From NCBI GenBank assembly GCA_027592485.1, contig JAQCKL010000128.1:1-9519 (forward strand): a stretch of 9,519 nucleotides of DNA, given 5' to 3'. The notes under the pieces are model-generated. The model ran no database searches, was not told where the DNA came from, and saw only the letters and a program-made list of their open reading frames with translations. Positions 4,419 to 9,519 of the stretch are shown here, piece by piece. The DNA comes from Cyanobacteriota bacterium (GTDB lineage: Bacteria > Cyanobacteriota > Cyanobacteriia > Phormidesmidales > Phormidesmidaceae). The position numbers and the translations under genes are program-made. The first letter of the stretch is position 1. The number at the start of each line of letters is the position of its first letter.

Positions 4419-7289
4419 ATGGTCATGCCCGTACTGCGTCAATGCTCCGTTGGTTTATGCCTCAGCCTTTGGGTTTGGGGGATGGGTTGGTCAACGGACT
4501 ATGAGGCAGGGGCACTGATCCCGACCGGGGCACCGGTGGCGGCGGCTGAGACCGACAAAGAGGAAGACGCAGAAGAGGAGGGCTTGCACAGCTTTAGGGA
4601 AGTCGTAGACGGCCTGCAAGTTCACCAGGGGCTGTTTACGGTCTATACCAACCTGAATGAGGGTGAAGCCTACCTGGCGATTCGCCCCGATCAACTCAAT
4701 CGCAACTTCATGATGTTGGCCACCCTAGAGTCAGGGATTGGGGAGTCGGGACTGTTTCGAGGCTGGCCGATCAATGACGTGGTCTTCCAGTTTCGAGAAA
4801 TGGCGGGCGATCGCCTGCAGGTAACGGTACCCAACACCTACATTCGTAACCCTGGGGATCAAGCCTGGCAGCGGCGACTCTTAGAGGGATCCTTCAGTGA
4901 TTCGGTGATTTTTGCTGTGGATATTGATGCCGTCGATTCCGACACTGGGATGATGCTCATTGACTTATCCGCCCTGGTGATGGAGCAGGATTTGGTCGAT
5001 GCCTTTGGGGTATTGGGATCGGTGACAGCCACCCACTTCCCCAATCTGGACCTATCCCGCCTCGATCAGGTCAAAGCCTTTGAGGGCAATATCGAAATCG
5101 GCACAGAGGTGGTCTTTAGCGGTGGGGGTGGGGATTCCTTTGCTGATCTGTTTGGTTTTGCCCTCCAAAGTATCCCCGATAACCGAGGTTTTTCGGTGGA
5201 GGTGCGCTATAGCCTCTCCGCCTTGCCAGTGAATAATGGCTACGAACCCAGGGTGGCCGATCAGCGGGTGGGGTATTTCTTAACGGTGTTTCGAACCCCC
5301 TTTCAAGTGGGGCAGCCCGATCCCTTTGTGCGCTATATCAACCGTTGGCATCTCGAAAAGCAAAACCCCGATGCCGACATTTCAGTGCCGAAGGAACCGC
5401 TGGTGTTTTGGATCGAAAATACCACGCCGCCTGAATATCGGGCGGCGATCGCAGCGGGGGTAATGGCATGGAATGAAGCCTTTGAGCAAGCTGGGTTTAA
5501 GAGTGCCATCCAGGTGCGACAAATGCCCGACGATGCCGACTGGGATCCCGCCGATGTGCGCTATAACGTGATCCGCTGGTCTGACTCCCTCAGCCCCTGG
5601 GCGATTGGTCTGGGTCCTTCACGGGTCAACCCCCTGACCGGGCAAATCCTAGATGCGGACGTGATCTTAGATGCCAATACGGTGCGTTACTTGCAGCAGC
5701 AGTACCAAACTCGGGGGCTAGATAGCAATCCTGCGGCCTTGGGCTATCTGCAAAATTGTGGGCAGCGATCGCAGCTTTGGTTCCAGCAGTGGCAGCTCCT
5801 CCAACAGCGAGGAGATGCCGGTCTCAACCCAGCCTTGGCTTTGGCCCAGACCCCCAATCCAGCCAACATAGATGCCATTCTCGAAGCCCAATGTGCAACC
5901 TACACCGCCACCCAGCGCAACACCTTCGGTGCCTTGGCCCTATCAGTACTGCCGGGGGCGCAGTTTGCCCCAGCCCAGCTAGAGGCCTATATTCAGGACT
6001 ACTTGACCGCCGTCACCGCCCATGAGGTGGGTCACATCCTGGGGTTACGTCATAACTTTGCGGGGAGCCGCTCTTTAGATCCAGCGGTGCTCAACACCCC
6101 TGCCGTTACTGAGAGCCAGGGACTGATCAGCTCCGTTATGGACTATTTCCCGCCTAATATTGCCGCCCCTGGCGAGTATCAGGGTGAGTTTTTCCCCAGC
6201 CGTGTCGGGGCCTACGATCGCTGGGCCGTGGAATACGGCTACAGCGAGGCTCCCCCCTCCCTCGGTGACAGCCAAGAGCGCCAGATGCTGGCCGATATTG
6301 TCGGGCGCAGCAGTCAGTACCCGGAGCTGGCCTATGCCTCGGACGAGGACATCTTTGACTTCATTGATCCCGAGGTGGATGCCTGGGATTTAAGCAACGA
6401 TCCGATGGTTTTTGCCCAATGGCAATTGGAAAACGCCCAGGCGGTCTGGGGTCGGCTCAATCGTCTGTCATTAGCCCCCGGCGAAGGCTTTGGGGGATTG
6501 CGGCAGCGGGTAGATTTGGTCTTTAGCTACTACACCGGCAATGCCCTCACCATCACGAACTATGTGGGGGGGCAACGGTTCCGGCGGACGGTGCCCTGGG
6601 ATCAGGCTGGACCGGCTCCCTTCGAACCGATTCCGGCGGAGAAACAGCGGCAGGCCCTGGCCATCTTAAATGAACAAGTGCTGGCGGCTGATGCCTTTGA
6701 ATTTTCGCCCCAGCTGCTCAACCAACTGGCCCCCGATCGCTGGTGGCACTGGGGGACGCCCCTGACGGTCTATCCCCTCGATTACCCCATCTATGACCAG
6801 GTTTTGACCCTACAAACCTTGGTGGTGAGTGATCTAATGCTGGGCGATCGCCTCGCCAGGGTCCGCGATCTAGAATTCAAGGCCCAAGGGGAAGATGTGC
6901 TCACCCTTGCGGAGCTGTACGAGTCCATCTACACCGGGGTGTGGACGGAAATTCTGGAGGAGGGCAATGGTACCCCAGCCATTTCTAGCCTCAGGCGGGG
7001 GCTACAACGCCATCACCTCAACATTTTGAGCAACCTAGTGCTGCGGCGGACCTTTTGGGATGCGCTGGCGGCCCAAAGCTTTACGGACTTTATCGCCCTC
7101 GCCACCACCCTGGGCTCCCCCGAGGATGCCAGGGTCCTGGCCCGCTATCAACTGCGCCAGATGCGACGAGATATTGATGGCACCCTAAGCCGCGAGGGAG
7201 ATCGCTTAGACATCACCACCCGCGCCCATCTAGAGGACGCCCGTGATCGGATTGATCAGGTGTTAAATGCCTCGTTAATTGGCCTTTAG
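4419..7289 (+). CDS. Exported zinc-dependent metalloprotease (metzincin type, DUF5117-like)
   Basis: This 956-residue protein is a predicted zinc endopeptidase acting outside the cytoplasm. Residues 1 to about 43 look like an export signal (R7, hydrophobic 11-24, APVAAA before E44), followed by an acidic stretch (44-54). The part up to about 320 resembles the DUF5117 region of large bacterial zinc metalloproteases. From about 328 (VFWIE) begins the catalytic domain, with the family-typical segments AGVMAWNEAFEQAGF and DVRYNVIRW. The zinc site HEVGHILGLRH spans 535-545: H535, H539 and H545 bind zinc, and E536 is the general base, an exact HExxHxxGxxH. M574 in SVMDY is the Met-turn. The C-terminal 350 residues are the helical region seen in these proteins. 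All key residues are present and the frame is intact. The substrate is unknown. Met3 (4425) is an alternative start. The protein stands alone, with no partner gene. Confidence 0.9.
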   Translation: MVMPVLRQCSVGLCLSLWVWGMGWSTDYEAGALIPTGAPVAAAETDKEEDAEEEGLHSFREVVDGLQVHQGLFTVYTNLNEGEAYLAIRPDQLNRNFMMLATLESGIGESGLFRGWPINDVVFQFREMAGDRLQVTVPNTYIRNPGDQAWQRRLLEGSFSDSVIFAVDIDAVDSDTGMMLIDLSALVMEQDLVDAFGVLGSVTATHFPNLDLSRLDQVKAFEGNIEIGTEVVFSGGGGDSFADLFGFALQSIPDNRGFSVEVRYSLSALPVNNGYEPRVADQRVGYFLTVFRTPFQVGQPDPFVRYINRWHLEKQNPDADISVPKEPLVFWIENTTPPEYRAAIAAGVMAWNEAFEQAGFKSAIQVRQMPDDADWDPADVRYNVIRWSDSLSPWAIGLGPSRVNPLTGQILDADVILDANTVRYLQQQYQTRGLDSNPAALGYLQNCGQRSQLWFQQWQLLQQRGDAGLNPALALAQTPNPANIDAILEAQCATYTATQRNTFGALALSVLPGAQFAPAQLEAYIQDYLTAVTAHEVGHILGLRHNFAGSRSLDPAVLNTPAVTESQGLISSVMDYFPPNIAAPGEYQGEFFPSRVGAYDRWAVEYGYSEAPPSLGDSQERQMLADIVGRSSQYPELAYASDEDIFDFIDPEVDAWDLSNDPMVFAQWQLENAQAVWGRLNRLSLAPGEGFGGLRQRVDLVFSYYTGNALTITNYVGGQRFRRTVPWDQAGPAPFEPIPAEKQRQALAILNEQVLAADAFEFSPQLLNQLAPDRWWHWGTPLTVYPLDYPIYDQVLTLQTLVVSDLMLGDRLARVRDLEFKAQGEDVLTLAELYESIYTGVWTEILEEGNGTPAISSLRRGLQRHHLNILSNLVLRRTFWDALAAQSFTDFIALATTLGSPEDARVLARYQLRQMRRDIDGTLSREGDRLDITTRAHLEDARDRIDQVLNASLIGL

Positions 7290-7294
7290 GCGGA

Positions 7295-7374
7295 GGGATA
7301 GCAGTCGCTAGTTCGGTTAGGACAAGACTGGGAGCCAACTGAGATGTCCTCAGCAAAGGGGCCAGCGCTATCCC
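7295..7374. terminator. Inverted repeats between convergent protease and kinase genes
   Basis: The 94-bp gap between the two stop codons holds a perfect 8-bp inverted repeat, GGGATAGC (7295-7302) and GCTATCCC (7367-7374). Nested inside is a 6-bp one, AGGACA (7319-7324) and TGTCCT (7345-7350), and the short hairpin CTGAG-ATGTC-CTCAG overlaps its right arm. The nested form could end or protect transcripts from both sides. No U-tract follows on either strand, so an intrinsic terminator is not proven. Confidence 0.4.
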
Positions 7375-7383
7375 GCTTGACGC

Positions 7384-9354
7384 CTAGCCCCGCTCTTGCC
7401 AGGTGTATTTGGCCAATACCGATACCAGCTCAGCGGAGTTAATGGGCTTGCTCAAGTAATCCTGCATCCCTGCTTGTAGGCAGCGATCTCGATCCCGTTG
7501 TCGCGCTAAGGCCGTGGTGGCCACAATTGGCAAATCCTGGAGTCCGGGGTATTTGCGAATGCGGCGAGTCACCTCTAACCCATCCATGCCAGGCAGATGG
7601 ACATCCATTAACACCATCATCGGGCGATGATCTTCCAGCCAGTCTAGGGCGGACTGACCATTGGCAACGTGAATGGTTTCGTAGCCCCAGTAGGTGAGCA
7701 TATGTTCCAGCAACATGGCATTGACCGGGTGATCTTCCACCAACAGCACCGGGCCAGTCCCTTGATCGGGCAGCGGTAATAACGCATCAGACTGGTGAGC
7801 CGTCGTCACTGACGCGGGGGGAGGGCTAGCATCCTTGGTTTGCGTGGCCCGACAATCGAGGGGTAAATCAATCGAGAACCGTGCCCCTTGCCCCGTCGCC
7901 GAAATCAGCGACACCTCACCCCCATGGAGTCGAGCCAAGCGCTGGGTTAGCACTAGTCCTAAGCCAGTGCCCTCATATTGCCGCGACAGGGAACTATCTA
8001 ACTGCTGAAACGGTTGGAACAGCAAATTTTGCTTTTCGATGGGAATGCCGACCCCTTGATCCCAAACCGTTAAGATCAGGCGATCGCCCACTTGACGCGC
8101 CTCTAAACCGACCTCGCCCTCCGTTTTTGAAAACTTAATGGCGTTTGAGAGCAAGTTCAGCAACATCTGTCGCATCCGCACCTCATCAGCGATCAGCGCG
8201 GGTAAGCCCGCCTGCACCGTTTGGTGAATGATCAACCGCTTAGCCGCTGCCTGGGCTCCCACCATTGTCAACACATCCTGGCAGAGCATTTCAACACTGA
8301 TCGTCGTCGGGTGCAGATCCATTTGACCCGCTTCGATTTTGGAGAGATCCAGGACCTCATTAATCAAGGTGAGCAGATGCTCGCCACTCTGGTGAATCTG
8401 GGTGATGTAAAGGTGCTGCCGCTCGTTGAGATTCCCATAAATTTGCTGCTCTAGCAGGGACGAGAACCCCAAAATGGAGGTCATGGGGGTGCGCAGCTCA
8501 TGGGACATGTTGGCCAGAAATTCGGACTTGAGGCGACTGGCCCGCTCTAGCTCCAAATTTTTGGAGGCCAGTTCGGCTTTGATTTGCTCTTGCTGGCTAA
8601 TGTCTCGAAAGATAATCGAGACCGCTGTTGGGGTCCCATCCTCTTCGCACACGGGACTGACCGAAACCAATGCCGGGAACGACTGACCATTCTGGCGCTG
8701 ACAGACCACTTGGCCACTCCAGCCCTCCCCCGTCGCCCGCTCTAAAATCCAAAAGGCCTGATCGGGGGCAGGGAAAAAGATATCGACACTCCCCTGTTGA
8801 AGCTGCTCTAGGGGACAACCAAAAATGCGTTGAGTGGCCAGGTTGGCATAACGCAGTTGTCCATTGAGGTCAGTGATGACGGCACTGTCATGGGCAGAAT
8901 CCAGCGCCTTAGAAAACATCTTCAGTTGCGCTTCGAAGCGCTTCCGCTCGGTGATGTCTCGGGCAATGCCTAGGGCTCCCACCAATTGATCGTCTTGGTA
9001 GAGGAGGCGGCCATTCACTTCCATGAAGACGCGATCGCCCCGTTGGGTCAGCACCACGAATTCGTAGTCCCGCAGCTCCCCCGTTTGCAGCAAGTTACCA
9101 AACGCCTTGAGGGTGAGGGCGTGGTATTCCGGATCCACAATTTTGAGGTACGGCTGGCCAATGATTTCGTGGGCCTCAGCCCCCACGAGGGCCAAACCGT
9201 AGCTATTTACAAAGGTGAAGTTGCCGTTGAGATCGAGGGTATAAACGATGTCTGAGGCGGCTTCGACATAGGCCCGCACCAGACTATCGGAGACTTGACT
9301 GACGGAAGGAACGGGATCAGGGTAGGGGGCAGCAGGGTGGTCGATGCTTGACAT
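7384..9354 (-). CDS. Soluble PAS-PAS hybrid histidine kinase with C-terminal receiver
   Basis: This 656-residue signalling protein senses through PAS domains and passes phosphate from His to Asp. Order: PAS/PAC 1 (about 22-138, ending GIARDITERK), PAS/PAC 2 (about 142-258, ending FRDISQQEQ), a coiled linker, HisKA with the H-box around H285 (MSHELRTP), then HATPase with the N-box (N400, N404), G1 box DQGVGIP (432-438), F-box (445-451) and G2 box GTGLGL (462-467). A Pro/Ala/Thr-rich linker (about 503-530) leads to a receiver with acidic pair E540/D541, phospho-acceptor D584, T614 and K636-Pro. There is no membrane segment, so it should be cytoplasmic. No heme, flavin or GAF signature can be read in the PAS domains, so the signal is unknown. 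No HPt domain or partner regulator lies nearby, so it is an orphan here. GAGG (+ strand CCTC 9361-9364) sits 6 nt before the ATG and supports the start. Confidence 0.95.
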   Translation of the reverse strand: MSSIDHPAAPYPDPVPSVSQVSDSLVRAYVEAASDIVYTLDLNGNFTFVNSYGLALVGAEAHEIIGQPYLKIVDPEYHALTLKAFGNLLQTGELRDYEFVVLTQRGDRVFMEVNGRLLYQDDQLVGALGIARDITERKRFEAQLKMFSKALDSAHDSAVITDLNGQLRYANLATQRIFGCPLEQLQQGSVDIFFPAPDQAFWILERATGEGWSGQVVCQRQNGQSFPALVSVSPVCEEDGTPTAVSIIFRDISQQEQIKAELASKNLELERASRLKSEFLANMSHELRTPMTSILGFSSLLEQQIYGNLNERQHLYITQIHQSGEHLLTLINEVLDLSKIEAGQMDLHPTTISVEMLCQDVLTMVGAQAAAKRLIIHQTVQAGLPALIADEVRMRQMLLNLLSNAIKFSKTEGEVGLEARQVGDRLILTVWDQGVGIPIEKQNLLFQPFQQLDSSLSRQYEGTGLGLVLTQRLARLHGGEVSLISATGQGARFSIDLPLDCRATQTKDASPPPASVTTAHQSDALLPLPDQGTGPVLLVEDHPVNAMLLEHMLTYWGYETIHVANGQSALDWLEDHRPMMVLMDVHLPGMDGLEVTRRIRKYPGLQDLPIVATTALARQRDRDRCLQAGMQDYLSKPINSAELVSVLAKYTWQERG

Positions 9355-9455
9355 GGGAAACCTCAGCCATAAACACGTAAAGCTTGGAAAAGGCCCCTGA
9401 TGGTGGCGATACTTGATTCATGAGAGCCCTGATTTCCAACTCCTTGCATTCTTCA

Positions 9456-9493
9456 GTGATCGATTGCCGGGATCAGGGCAATTCATTGATCAC
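9456..9493. repeat. Two-part hairpin upstream of the kinase gene
   Basis: Outer arms GTGATC (9456-9461) and GATCAC (9488-9493) and inner arms ATTGCC (9463-9468) and GGCAAT (9477-9482) pair perfectly (12 bp in all) around an 8-nt loop, with a 1-nt and a 5-nt bulge. Part of the loop and right arm, ATCAGGGC (9472-9479), can instead pair with GCCCTGAT (9426-9433), and CCCTGAT recurs at 9395-9401, so alternative folds exist. It could be the terminator of a gene beyond the window or a leader element of the kinase. No U-run is seen. Confidence 0.4.
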
Positions 9494-9519
9494 AGAGGAA
9501 ATGAGCGGAATGGGAGGCA

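Larger units (their letters stand above)
1779..9038. repeat. HIP1 octamers (GCGATCGC), 13 copies
   Basis: Exact GCGATCGC copies begin at 1779, 1893, 2826, 3100, 3815, 3952, 3988, 4807, 5445, 5765, 6844, 8080 and 9031, about one per 730 bp against one per 65 kb expected for a random 8-mer with equal base use. All lie inside coding sequence, within the pentapeptide, DUF2470, queG, protease and kinase genes. The SLH gene, the Trp-rich gene and all intergenic regions have none. HIP1 is a well-known hallmark of many cyanobacterial genomes and is the main taxonomic evidence here. Confidence 0.95.

Noticed and set aside
5756..6025. 89-residue frame inside the metalloprotease gene
   Set aside because: Shadow of the protease frame just upstream of the zinc site, with Ser/Arg/Pro-rich composition typical of off-frame reading.
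1..9519. CRISPR array, insertion sequence, toxin-antitoxin or defence system
   Set aside because: No regularly spaced repeats, transposase motifs or paired small toxin/antitoxin frames were found on either strand.

Overview
The window comes from a cyanobacterial chromosome. The strongest evidence is the octamer GCGATCGC (HIP1), which is typical of cyanobacterial genomes and occurs 13 times in 9.5 kb. The gene content agrees: a DUF3747 protein with S-layer homology repeats, a secreted pentapeptide-repeat protein, a free-standing DUF2470 protein, a short QueG and a PAS/PAS hybrid histidine kinase. The DNA looks GC-rich. Nothing here identifies a genus.

Layout, left to right: 1-109 is a non-coding tail with two hairpins. 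110-1345 (-) is a secreted DUF3747 + SLH protein. 1346-1765 is a 420 bp divergent gap rich in inverted repeats. 1766-2317 (+) is an exported pentapeptide-repeat protein. 2333-2773 (-) is a small Trp-rich protein of unknown function. 2798-3085 (+) is a DUF2470 protein. 3054-4028 (-) is queG, which overlaps the DUF2470 gene tail to tail. 4029-4418 is a 390 bp divergent gap with an extended -10 promoter candidate. 4419-7289 (+) is a large exported zinc metalloprotease. 7290-7383 is a convergent gap with inverted repeats. 7384-9354 (-) is a soluble hybrid histidine kinase. 9355-9519 is its leader or upstream region, with a strong two-part hairpin.

The seven genes alternate strand at every step, so no two form an operon and there is no obvious shared pathway. 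Three products look exported (SLH protein, pentapeptide protein, metalloprotease). One acts in tRNA modification (QueG), one in signalling (kinase), and two have unclear roles. I see no mobile element, CRISPR array, tRNA, rRNA or toxin/defence module, and all seven reading frames are intact. This reads as an ordinary chromosomal region. The observations most worth a second look are the structured non-coding segments, the tail-to-tail overlap, the G-quadruplex-type tract in the SLH gene and the uncharacterised Trp-rich protein.
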